Of a DNA stretch of 64,000 bases, positions 1-9,731 are shown piece by piece. How positions within the stretch are numbered: the stretch's first letter is position 1; every line of letters begins with the position of its first letter. The notes under the pieces are model-generated. The model had not been told where the DNA came from and made no database searches. It saw nothing but the letters and a program-made list of their open reading frames with translations. Source of the DNA: Lepidurus packardi (lineage: Eukaryota > Arthropoda > Branchiopoda > Notostraca > Triopsidae); NCBI GenBank assembly GCA_023053545.1, contig JAKZAN010000163.1, positions 1 to 64,000 of the forward strand, given 5' to 3'. The position numbers and the translations under genes are program-made.

Positions 1-224
1 CCCCAACCCCAACCCCAACCCCAACCCCAACCCCAACCCCAACCCCAACCCCAACCCCAACCCCAACCCCAACCCCAACCCCAACCCCAACCCCAACCCC
101 AACCCCAACCCCAACCCCAACCCCAACCCCAACCCCAACCCCAACCCCAACCCCAACCCCAACCCCAACCCCAACCCCAACCCCAACCCCAACCCCAACC
201 CCAACCCCAACCCCAACCCCAACC
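1..224. repeat. Telomere, (CCCCAA)n
   Basis: About 37 perfect CCCCAA units without interruption, then CC and unique sequence. C4A2 read 5' to 3' towards the chromosome interior is the C-rich strand of a ciliate macronuclear telomere of the Tetrahymena/oligohymenophorean type. It places the left edge of the window at a true chromosome end. Confidence 0.98.
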
Positions 225-562
225 GAAAAAAGAGCTAAGAAGGCAAGCACCAAAAGGAAACCTTTTTAAACAGTACTTATATGGACACCAGATGACAAAG
301 GATTGAAAGACCACGGCATCTGAAAAGAAAATTCAATTTTTATGCATGATAGTTAAATATTTCACTCAACACTCACTTTGTAAAATACATCATCTATTAT
401 AGATCTTTGATGAATCCCTATGGTGTATTAGTCAGAATCACTTATGTTGATAATATGATTTGGACCTTTAATATGGAAAATCAGAGCCTAGATAAGAGAT
501 ATAAAATCATTATCATTAATAAGAATCCAATATTATATTATTGCAAATAACAACTATTCAGC
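225..562. other. Subtelomeric non-coding spacer
   Basis: AT-rich sequence between the telomere and the first gene. I see no subtelomeric repeat family, no tRNA and no convincing reading frame. It must hold the promoter of the cystinosin gene that starts at 563. Confidence 0.6.
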
Positions 563-1487
563 ATGTCAGAAACAATCCCTCAAGTAGTGATCAACGTCGT
601 TGGCTGGATATACTTCATCGCATGGAGCCTCAGCTTCTATGGTCAGCTTGGACTTAATTTCAGCATGAAGAAGTAAAAATCCTATTGCATTCTAATTTTT
701 TATATTTCTCAGTGTTGAGGGCATGAACTTCGACTTCCTGGCTATGAACCTAACTGGCTTCACTTTCTACTCCATTTATTGCTCTTATGGGTATTTTAAT
801 CCCGCCGCTTAGGCTCAAACCGGAAAAGTAGATCTGAATGATTTGGTGTTCTCATATCATGCTGTGTTCATAACAATCCTAACTGTGACTCAGGCACTCA
901 TTTACCCAAAAGGAAAAAATCGTATTATGATTTGGACTATTCTCATGCTTATTGGAATGTGGTCCTTTTGTATGATCTATGGTACCCTTTCGCTAGGAAC
1001 AAAAACATTGTAGCCTTCACCTCGACTTGGAGTAGTGGCTTTTATGGGATACTTTAAATTAGCTATTTCATTCCTCAAATACCTGCCTCAGATGTATTGG
1101 AACTACAAGCGGAAATCAACTGTGGGTTGGAGTATCATGAATATTGTGCTTGATTTTACAGGTGGTTTCTTCTCATTCCTCCAGATGGCTTTATAGGCTA
1201 TCAATGGCTTAGATGTGCCGATTAACCCAGTCAAGCTCGTGTTGGCCATCATGTGTATGTTCTATGACCTTATCTTTATGTTCCAGCATTATTGCTTGTA
1301 CAGGACCAAACCAAATCAACCCTCCGCTATCCCTAATTAGTCTATTAGATAACCTCTAAATGGAGTTTCTACCCCCCTAAACCAGGCTGCATAGGATAAT
1401 GAAGAAGTCTCAAGCAGGAAACAGAGTAAAGAGGGAGAAATTGATGACTTAAATAAAGAAGAACGACAAAAGCTGACAACCCTTTGA
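563..1487 (+). CDS. CTNS: Cystinosin-type lysosomal cystine transporter (PQ-loop)
   Basis: A 294-residue multipass protein of the PQ-loop family; cystinosin exports cystine from lysosomes together with protons. One 40-nt GT-AG intron lies at 673-712, and the join gives the family block [14 protein letters not shown]. The second PQ loop ([19 protein letters not shown]) and the block [16 protein letters not shown] are close to human cystinosin. The last Q of that block is encoded by TAG, which supports the reassigned code. Compared with the animal protein (about 367 residues) the long glycosylated lumenal N-terminus is missing: the protein starts at the first membrane helix. The C-terminal tail is hydrophilic and Gln/Glu/Lys-rich. 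It is the first gene from the telomere. A related PQ-loop gene (SLC66A2) lies at 25.5 kb. Confidence 0.9.
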
Positions 1488-2047
1488 AGTAAATAAGGAA
1501 AAATAATTGATTCGTTGTCTTTTTAGGAAACAATTAACTGAGAATGAAATAAGGCATATATTATAATTTTAAAAGAAACTAAAAACTTAAAATGATTTTT
1601 TTTATATTTTGGATAGCTTTTAGTATCAGAACCCATATAATTTTACTTGGATCTTTGATTTTGAGTATTGCATTGGATTAGATGGTTCTCAGTGGAGGTC
1701 CTCGACAGATGTCATCTTATTGAATATGAGCCTTAAAAAATAGCTATGGATAATTTGAATGAGGAAAAAATATTATTAGACGGATGATTTTATTATTTAT
1801 AAAATCGGAGGCATTTCAAGTATTTTCTTGATCTAGGTATAATTTGATCCTTCTTGAATTTTGTGTCAAAATTAAGACTGGAATATTTTCTTTCTCCTTG
1901 TTCCTAACTCGATCCTATTTTGGCAACCCTGTGCGAAAGCTTTACTTATCATATTTCTAATACTGTTTCTCTTAAAAGTACATCAAACACAAATTTGAAT
2001 TTATAAGTTCTTTTACATCATATCCTATTTAACTCAACATTTATCCT
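1488..2047. other. Intergenic region between convergent genes
   Basis: The 3' flanks of the cystinosin gene and of the leftward gene ending at 2048. Very AT-rich with scattered TGA in all frames. I see no RNA gene and no supported reading frame. Confidence 0.5.
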
Positions 2048-3772
2048 TCAATCAAACAGGCTTTCAAGAGGACCTTAATGCTTTCTGTTGTCTTGCTTCT
2101 TGATATTTAAAAAGAATCTACGGAATAATTCAGAACAACCCTCTTTGCGAACTTCATCAAGGTGAGCAAAAAGATACTGACTGTACTAATTCACTAATTT
2201 GGTATTCTATCCATTTAGTATTTTACGAATCTGCTTTTATCCCACAACTCGATTATACCATGCTTTGCGAACGTGCCTATTTTTGTTCCAACATTCCCAT
2301 ATAGATCTTTCTTGATTTTCTGCAGAGGAATGCATCTCTAATAAACGATCCTTACGCTTGCTAATAGGTAATAGAGCTCTGTCATATTGCTTTGAGTAAA
2401 ATTCTGCTTTAAAGATAGAGAATGCTTCTTTCAGAAAGGTCTCGTATTTTAGTGCGAATGTACGAGCTCTTAGAACAACAAAATCTATGTAGCTATTGCC
2501 AACGTTTTTTATCATTTCTGTGGTTAGATTGAAGTTTTTGAGGGGTTCCAAATGACCTTTGTTATTTTATTTTATGATTTAGAAAAGTATCTTTTTCGTA
2601 CTTTTACACAATATGTACGAAATCAGCTCAAATAGCTATTTTGACTTTAATTTGTGTAACCCAATTTCGTTGGGATCCACGAACTTTCCTAGCTTTTCAT
2701 ATCCTAAGGAAACGAAGTTAGTATTCCTGCATTCATAGTAGAATTCCAGTTCGTTGCTATTCAAGTTCAGTGTTCGTTTAAAGAAATACATGTTTTACTA
2801 GTTCTAAAACTCTGATTCTGTTTATCCCTCTTTTTTTTCCTTCAGTTCAGGTTTGTTGATATCTCTATTTTTCATGCGATCATTTTTCTCTTCCTATTAA
2901 GATCCCTCAATATTATCCTAAATAAGTTTCTCGTGCTATCCATCCTATTCATCCTCCCGAAGCGCTTCATACTATGCTCCTGATGACTCTTCACTGCTTG
3001 AATTCATATTGTTTTCTGCATCTATTTCCTTTCGAAGATCATGATATTTTTTTTTAAAGTCGTAGAATGTATTGTATTCCCTACTGAAGTTGTATGAAAG
3101 ATATTTTTTTAGATACGTCGACTCCAGCTTCAACTGTGGGCATGTCTTTGTAAATATACCGTTTTAGTCTTACTACTCAGGTTCTTAGTTGTTGATCTCT
3201 GGAAGAAGATAAGTGATCCGCCTAGAAGAGAACGTCCTCCTATGTAAAGCTCCTAAAAGTCTTTTTGTGAGAATCAATCTAAGCATGGTGCTAAGTTGGG
3301 AATGCATCATTTTTATACAATCCTCGGAAGGCTATTCATACAACACAGACATCATCACCTTAGCTAAAACTTCATAAAAAGGATAGTTTGGTAAATGAAT
3401 GTTGCTAGATAGCTTTAGTGCACTCGCCATGCCCTGACCTTTTTTCAAACCAAGCTCCTATATACTTTCTAATGAGACGTTGTTGTTGCTGTTATCTCCT
3501 ATATAAAGCTTTGGTGAGTGGAAGCTGAACCTTTTATGTATTTCCTTGACATTATTCACGAAACTAGGCTTTGCTGAAATGGAATTTGATTCTTGAGTCG
3601 GCATGGGCTGACCTATAGTTTGCATATAGTTGAGTATTTTTAGCTGATGTTCGGGAGAGAGATACTAGAACAGATCCTGGAGCTAGGTTTACTTAAGTGA
3701 GAGGAAATACTCATAACCACTTTTGCTTAATAAGTCTGAACTTAAAATTTCTAATGCTTTCTCGAGGGACAT
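2048..3772 (-). CDS. Uncharacterised 574-residue protein
   Basis: One uninterrupted frame of 575 codons ending in TGA, with glutamines encoded by TAA/TAG throughout. I do not recognise the family. The N-terminus (MSLEKALEILSSDLLSKS) is helical. The middle, around residues 240-330, is charged, rich in Glu/Gln/Lys/Ser and probably disordered. The C-terminal 250 residues are well-ordered looking, with a block around FNLTTEMIKNVGNSYIDFVV and a basic end (FRRFFLNIKKQ). No signal peptide or membrane segment is evident. An upstream in-frame ATG exists, but the ATG at 3772 follows an A-rich leader and fits better. The neighbouring rightward gene starts at 3877, so the two share a promoter region of about 100 bp. 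Confidence 0.65.
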
Positions 3773-3876
3773 TTTTACTTTTTTTAATATTATTACAACA
3801 TAAACCATCTGATTTATAATCCCATTATAACTAAAAAACACTACATTCATTAAATTATAATTTTTATTCATTCCAT

Positions 3877-5399
3877 ATGTTTTTCACTTCAGCTCTCAAT
3901 TCGTCAATACATGTCACCCGTAATCCTCCCGTTCTTGTCCTTTCTGTGAAATAGCTTAAGACCAAGACGACATCTTTTGCGTTCCCCAGTTCAATAATGT
4001 TAGAAGAATGCCTTAAGGTAATAAAGTTATTTTATCTGTCCATCATTCATTCTAAAACTCAGCGAATCAGTCATGGGAACTTGTACAATACCTAAAAAAA
4101 TAATTATTGGATATCTATCAGCTGAGATGTAATCTTTTGCAAAGAGACGTGCTGAAGCTGTATGAGTGGCGGCCAAATTTTTTCCGTTAGGTTTTATGTT
4201 TCTAGAGTCCGGAAGATCTATTCAGATAATTGGACCGAAACTGCGATGGAGATCTAAATTAATAGGAGCAGATGTCTTTATTTTCAAAAATAGTAGCAGC
4301 ACTGATGCACTGCAAAGAGTAGTTGATCAGAAGTCAGAAATATAACGAGTTTTCAAAACTATTGGCCATCATAGAAAAAATCGATTCAGAGCTCCCTTCA
4401 CTCGAGAATAACCTTAGAGTCGCCATTCGCAACAAAAAATTACAATCTTCTACAGCTAATAAAGACTCCGCTCTCAGAAACTTTAGCCTCCTCTAACGAA
4501 AAAATAAATTGTAGTTTCAAACTTAACAAAATAATAAGCTCCAACAGCTCAAAACGAAACACTCTCAACAGCTTCGCTAACTTTAGCAAAAGATGGGCTA
4601 GAAGGATATCCGAAATCTATACACTACCAGACCATCAAAGGCAATGAGGGAGGCAAAAGACACTTATCTCCTTCAGAAGCTGGCTCCTTACAAGGACTAT
4701 CAACAAACCATCAACTTTTAATGCAAAACTCTCAGGAAGCAACTACATCATACAATCGATTCTGAAGCGCAGCGCATCAACTAGACTATAGAGGCTTCGA
4801 AAAACCTAAGGCGAAAAAGTCTTTTTTTACATCAACAGAAAGAGTAGGACCTTACAAAAGAAAGATTAAAAAGAAAGCAATAAAAAATGACGATAGCACT
4901 TAATGAATAAAAAATTATAATGGAGAAAATCTACACTAATAGACAGAAATCTATGCTGAGTAAAGATCAGCATGAGGCAAATAGTCATATCGACCGGATT
5001 AGCAAGGTATTTAAAGCTCGTCGGCAACGAAGTGATACCAAACGTATTTAGGAAATATTACTTGAACACAATGATATAAGTCAGTTTGATTCGCACATGG
5101 AATCAATGACGAGTCTATACCCCAGTAACTTGAATGGATCCACAACTCGAAACTACGGGTATTTTGGCTATTCACTAGTAGAGCAAACGAGGAAGGCCTT
5201 GAATAAAAGTGCTAATTAGAGTAGTTATAAATAGATTGATGTGACAAGTCTCGTGGCGTCGCCCTAAAAACATCTGCAAAGGGAAGATAAGAAGGAGATG
5301 GCGAACAAGAAAACATCATTTTAGCTCTCAAAGAAAAAAAGTTTAGCAGAGTTGTATGATACAAATCTCAATCTCAAATGCACTGAAAATCTTTACTGA
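3877..5399 (+). CDS. Q-rich coiled-coil protein with a single EF-hand
   Basis: A 489-residue model with one 53-nt intron (4018-4070). Without splicing the frame closes soon after. The acceptor AATCAG at 4070 rather than the CTCAG eight bases upstream keeps the frame, so the exact acceptor is inferred. Just after the junction lies FRQLDRNCDGDLNQQE, which matches the 12-residue EF-hand loop (D-x-N-x-D-G-D-L...E), suggesting calcium binding. The rest is long, rich in Gln/Lys/Arg with heptad-like stretches, probably a coiled coil and perhaps cytoskeletal or ciliary. The first exon (about 47 residues) is less certain. The family is not identified. Confidence 0.6.
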
Positions 5400-6098
5400 A
5401 AACAAACATGAAATATTGGGAACGATTCACTTCGTTCTTTAGGTTGATAATATCGATGTATCATAATTTCTTTATTATTGGATTGATCGAATCTTGTGCG
5501 ATTGGATAGACTGGACTAAATAGAAATAATTCTAAATCTCAACATAGTTTTCCATTTTATTTTTTATTTTTTAATGATAAGAGAGGGATAGTTTAGTATC
5601 TAATGACCTACATTGTTCTCACAGAAGATTGAATTCACCGAATAGAAATATAAGCAATGTGGCTTTTAACTGAGTATCAATACAAAAGCAGTGTTAATCA
5701 TTTATATTAAACTGAAGATATGCCATACTTGGTTAGCAAATAAGTATTCGAGCAATAACAATATTCGTATTCTCATCTCCAAAAACAGACCTCATCATGA
5801 TTACATCAAAGAAATACATCCTTAAGTTGAATTTGCTGCATTTTTTTAAAAGTAGTGAGGACTCCAATTCTTCAAAATATACAGCAGAGCGCAAGAAACA
5901 TAACAATATTGATATCGTGACTGGACAGCCTGGAGTGAATTAAATATTCATTTCTAAAAACAACCTTAATACAATAATACAAAAAACAATGTATTCCCCT
6001 ACTCTCGATCGTTATTAAATATAAAAGAATGTCGATAAAATGTGATAATAAGCTTTTGTATAAATAGGTATTAGAACATTCAGTCTCACGCAGTTATC
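5400..6098. other. AT-rich intergenic region, no supported gene
   Basis: About 700 bp with short open stretches on both strands that end in TGA and lack sensible starts or splice joins. The longest, roughly 5633-5860 on the plus strand, has no ATG and no recognisable motif. I treat the region as a terminator plus promoter for the genes on either side. Confidence 0.45.
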
Positions 6099-7390
6099 AT
6101 GGATCGCCTTCACTACTTTAGAGGCAAGCTCTCAACTTTAAGGTGAAACCTATTTAATTATTATGGAGACTGCTTCAGAGCTCACCTGGTAGATATGTAT
6201 AAGTTAGTGACACCTTAAAATATGGCTTAATTGAAGTAGGCTAGATCGACAGCATAGATATTCATGTGTTAATACTCTATTGAAACTCACAAATTTTAAT
6301 TATCTTAAGTAGTTGCTGATCTGCCTGACTTAGTTATTATCAATCAGGCTCACTTGATGGAAAATTTTATCATTGCTGACAAAACCCTAACGGGGCTAGC
6401 CTCGAAAGCCCCTGTTAAGTACATCAAGAAGTATGACAAATCCAACGCTCCCGCGGTCCTATCACTCAAATAATCAATGTCTTCTAACAGCCCTCTCCTT
6501 TCCACCGCTCCTCGACTATCTCGGGAAATGCTTCTATAAAAATGTCTAAGAGTCTGCACCTCCTAAAAAAAAATTAAACACCTGAAGCACATTGCGGATT
6601 CGATGACCAATGATAGTGAGTGTCAAACGCCCATGTCGCCGAACCGCAGCACCGCTAATTTTAAAACTTTCAAAGTTTGTTCACGCACAGAAGAAATCTA
6701 GGCAAGGGCTTAAGAACTGTTTTTATCGAAAACGTGGTATAATCGCAGAGGAGACTCGGAAGAAAGTAGGTAATCTCCACAGATAAGCCACAAACGTAGC
6801 CACCATTCGGGAAGTCAACGTCATCACCACTGTCCAATTTTTCGATACAAAGTAATTCATAAAAAATAATTTCTCCACATTCTAAATTAGAATCCTACAC
6901 CTCCTTTCGGCTATTATGAGAAAAAATACAAATTGGTGGAAAGAAAAGTGCCTACTGTAGATATGTCGCATTGCAGCAAATCAAAACCTAGACAAATCGA
7001 TTATGCAGCACCCAATAATGTCAAATACACACTAATTGAGCCGCGTCCAGTAATATCTTACTCATTTCATGATGTTTAACCACTTAGCTCACATTCAATA
7101 TGAAGAAGCAAATGGCTCGCGAGCCGTGTCCTAACAATAATCGTAAATAGGATCCAATGGATGGAATGGATATAAGGCAGCTGGAGCTGTAGTACGAGTT
7201 CAATGTAAGGCAGCAAAAAAAATATCCTATAAGCATGCCTAGTCCTAAACTGCGGTTTGCTATCGATGGAAAAAATGCTCCTTTTTCGATGAATTAGATC
7301 AACAGTATGAACATGGAATTGCTGAAGAAGTACAACTTTAACGACACAGACAAGAAGTTCATGTACTTCAAAAAATTAGGAAAACACTGA
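6099..7390 (+). CDS. Uncharacterised protein with Pro-Gly-Tyr motif, possible ciliary protein
   Basis: A 405-residue model with two introns: 6143-6178 (36 nt) and 7050-7087 (38 nt). Both are needed, since each removes an in-frame TGA, and both join in frame. Near residues 250-280 is PTPPFGYYEKKYKLVERKVP, followed by VKYTLIEPRPLTF. Such Pro-x-x-Gly-Tyr-Tyr...Tyr...Val blocks recur in axonemal and cytoskeletal proteins of protists, so a cilium or cortex role is a guess. The middle has a His-rich run (RSHHSGSQRHHHC). No membrane segment or signal peptide. Confidence 0.62.
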
Positions 7391-7678
7391 TGGATGACAA
7401 AATAGTAGAATTACGTTAGTTTGCTGTAATAAGGAGATGAATAGTTTGAAACAGTATGAAATGTTGCCGAATGAGAATGTTTCCCTCTACGTCGATCCGG
7501 ATACCTATCATTTTTGACTTCCTTTAAATTACTAGCTGCTCTTTTTTAAATATATTCTTTTGAAACGCATCCAGGATTCTAATCAATCATGATCCTCACT
7601 ACTATCTGTAACCTCCCGCCGACAAAACTATCATGACGAAGCATCTCATCATTCTTTAAAATATCATGAAATGACACT

Positions 7679-8453
7679 TCATCGATACAAACACAATAGT
7701 TTTTCGAAGACCAGTATCAGTTATCTATCATTTTGGTCTCCTTCAAACGACGGTATTCCGATTGCATGTGGAAAGTTCATTCTTATAGACTCCATATTGT
7801 CGTCGACCAAGATCATTCTCTTATTTTAGGGATTGGGGATTCTCTTGAGATTTTTTATGAAGGTCCTGTCCTTAGAAACGCATGACTGAGGAATAAGAAA
7901 ATGTGATGCTTACATCTCTATAGAATCTCTTTCTGATAACACGTTGTCGATCAAGAGCATCGATGACGGCGTCAGCGTACTATTTTTTTCCTGCCGTGTA
8001 GACATAGATATCGAAAATAGTTGACGTTGATTTAAGAAATTCGTCTACCAAGGGCCTGCGATGCACACAGTATATCTCCTCAAGTGAGCTCTGCGAATTA
8101 ATAAAGACGATGAAATGATCAGATACTGTTGCTATAAAATAATTGGCGTGCTAGGGCGTGAGAGGATTTCGACTATAGATAAGAGTTTCGTCAAGATCTA
8201 ATACTAAGATCATTTTATTGTTTCTGGCCTTCTATATGATGTCTTATGGCACCTGAAAGGGTTGTTATTGGGCAGTGCATCTGTGCAGGTAGTTTTTGAG
8301 CTATGAAGCTGCAACGTGGCAGAAAGTTGAGGTGCAAGAGAGTACTGATGCAAGGACGAGGAGCGGCATAAGAAGTTGTCTGGGGAGTGCTCCTTACTTG
8401 GAGGAGGCATAGAGTTTTCGACCCATGTCGAAGAGCGCATTTTTGATAAACAT
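7679..8453 (-). CDS. FCP1/SCP-type CTD phosphatase (HAD family)
   Basis: A 248-residue protein with the FCP1 homology domain found in small C-terminal-domain phosphatases and Dullard/NIF proteins, which dephosphorylate serine/threonine with an aspartyl-phosphate intermediate. The signature DLDETL is at residues 86-91, with Asp86 the expected nucleophile and Asp88 the general acid. A 28-nt intron (7893-7920) splits the domain, and the join gives KRFYRD-SCVSKDRTFIKNL. The second motif MILVDDNMES and the closing block FEGDQNDRQLILVFEKL are family-typical. The tail after that block is unusually short (ends LLCLYR), so a further C-terminal exon is possible. N-terminal 80 residues are variable, as in relatives. 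Confidence 0.85.
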
Positions 8454-8716
8454 AGCCCTTGCTTCTTGTGGATGTGATATGCTTTTCAATCTAATAGATT
8501 AAATTCCAACCTGATACCATAAACATAGAATATTGCGAAACTGACACTCATTCCGGGAGTTGCCTACATTTTATATGAATTCGCCAGTCCTATTTCAAAC
8601 AACTAAATATTATTTTCATTCATCATCTGAGCATCATCAATTTTGTTATCCAAGCCATTGATTTCAAAACATACTCTTCCATACAAGACTGTCCATCAGC
8701 ACACTATTATCGAAAT

Positions 8717-8789
8717 GCCTTTGTAGCTCAGCTGGGAGAGCGTAAGACTGAAGATCTTAAGGTCCGTGGTTCGATCCCGCGCGGAGGCA
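8717..8789 (+). tRNA. tRNA-Phe (GAA)
   Basis: A 73-nt cloverleaf. The acceptor GCCTTTG pairs with CGGAGGC with two G-U pairs, the D arm AGCTCAGCTGGGAGAGC is canonical, and anticodon loop CTGAAGA gives GAA. The T loop is TTCGATC and the discriminator is A. No intron and no encoded CCA. A T5 run follows at once, the usual RNA polymerase III terminator. Confidence 0.95.
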
Positions 8790-8941
8790 ATTTTTATTCG
8801 ACTCACCAATAATATCAAGTACTCTGCCGTATCGAATTCTGACTATTTTTTATCAGGAAATTGATAAAGACTGGTTAATCTTATGTGGAAGAGTAGCAAT
8901 CGGCAGGCAGGTACGACTATGTATGAGCAAAATAATTAGAA

Positions 8942-8958
8942 ATATATATATATATATA
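8942..8958. repeat. (AT)n microsatellite
   Basis: A short run of alternating A and T in the leader of the Hub1/UBL5-type gene that starts at 8975. Only notable as a simple repeat close to the start codon. Confidence 0.8.
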
Positions 8959-8974
8959 AATAAGTAAAAGAATA

Positions 8975-9622
8975 ATGGGGAAAGGATCGTCTGAGAGCTC
9001 TCAGTCGCGAGAAAGATAGCAAAAGAAGAAGAATAAGAAAGATAAGAAGCTGAAGAAGGATAAAAAGGAGCAACATCATTCCTAACAAAACAAAAGCTCT
9101 CAACCCCAATAACTTATCCTTTCACAGCAATCTAGGACTTTGTCAAAACCATATCATCAAGCCACTGACCTTTATCTACCTCCTAAACTTTCGGAACTGA
9201 CAGAAAAGCCTTTCGTTCCACGCACCCACATTCCGTGTAGACGATGCCAAAAATAAACATTTTCGCTGAAGCTGAAACAATGCTCGGCTTGTGGATATCC
9301 AAAGTAATAACGACCTGCGAATTTTCCGCAGACTAAGGAGATTGATGTAATGGAAATGATACGGTCTGGGAAATTGGTGCATAACTCGTATGCACCAATA
9401 TTAATCGAAGTAGTGGTGAATGATCGAATGGGCAGGAAGAACAGAATAAAATGTAGCCCTGAAGACACTATAATGAACCTAAAAAAGCTTGTCGCTGCGC
9501 AGATTGGGACAAGAGCAGAAAAGATTAGGTTGCAAAAGAGCTCGGTGATTTATAAAGATCATTTGACTCTGGCTGATTACGAAATCAAGGATGGAATGGG
9601 GCTTTAAATGTATTATGATTGA
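8975..9622 (+). CDS. UBL5: Hub1/UBL5 ubiquitin-like protein with N-terminal eL37-like zinc ribbon
   Basis: A single intronless frame of 215 residues. The last 73 residues, from about position 143, are a full UBL5/Hub1 domain ([17 protein letters not shown] ... [17 protein letters not shown]) ending in the typical Tyr-Tyr plus one residue (MYYD). Hub1 modifies spliceosome function without C-terminal conjugation. The ordinary protein is only 73 residues. Here 142 residues precede it: a Lys/Gln-rich basic stretch (residues 1-60), then Cys88-x2-Cys91 and Cys103-x2-Cys106 in the context PCRRCQKQ...CSACGYPK. That spacing and the CGYP end match the zinc ribbon of ribosomal protein eL37. The rest of eL37 is absent. 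One codon near the end (TAA, Gln) lies inside the UBL domain. Start chosen as the first ATG; the frame is continuous. Confidence 0.88.
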
Positions 9623-9731
9623 GTTTAAAATGAGGGATCAACAAGACCTGCTTATACAATTATCTCTGTTTAAGAAGGTATCCACATTTAATTAACCTTA
9701 TAATCATCCAATATCTTTTAAGCAGGTCCAA

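Noticed and set aside
5400-6098. Plus-strand frame around 5633-5860 and a minus-strand frame starting near 5690
   Set aside because: Neither has an acceptable start, splice join or recognisable motif. With one stop codon and AT-rich sequence such frames are expected by chance.
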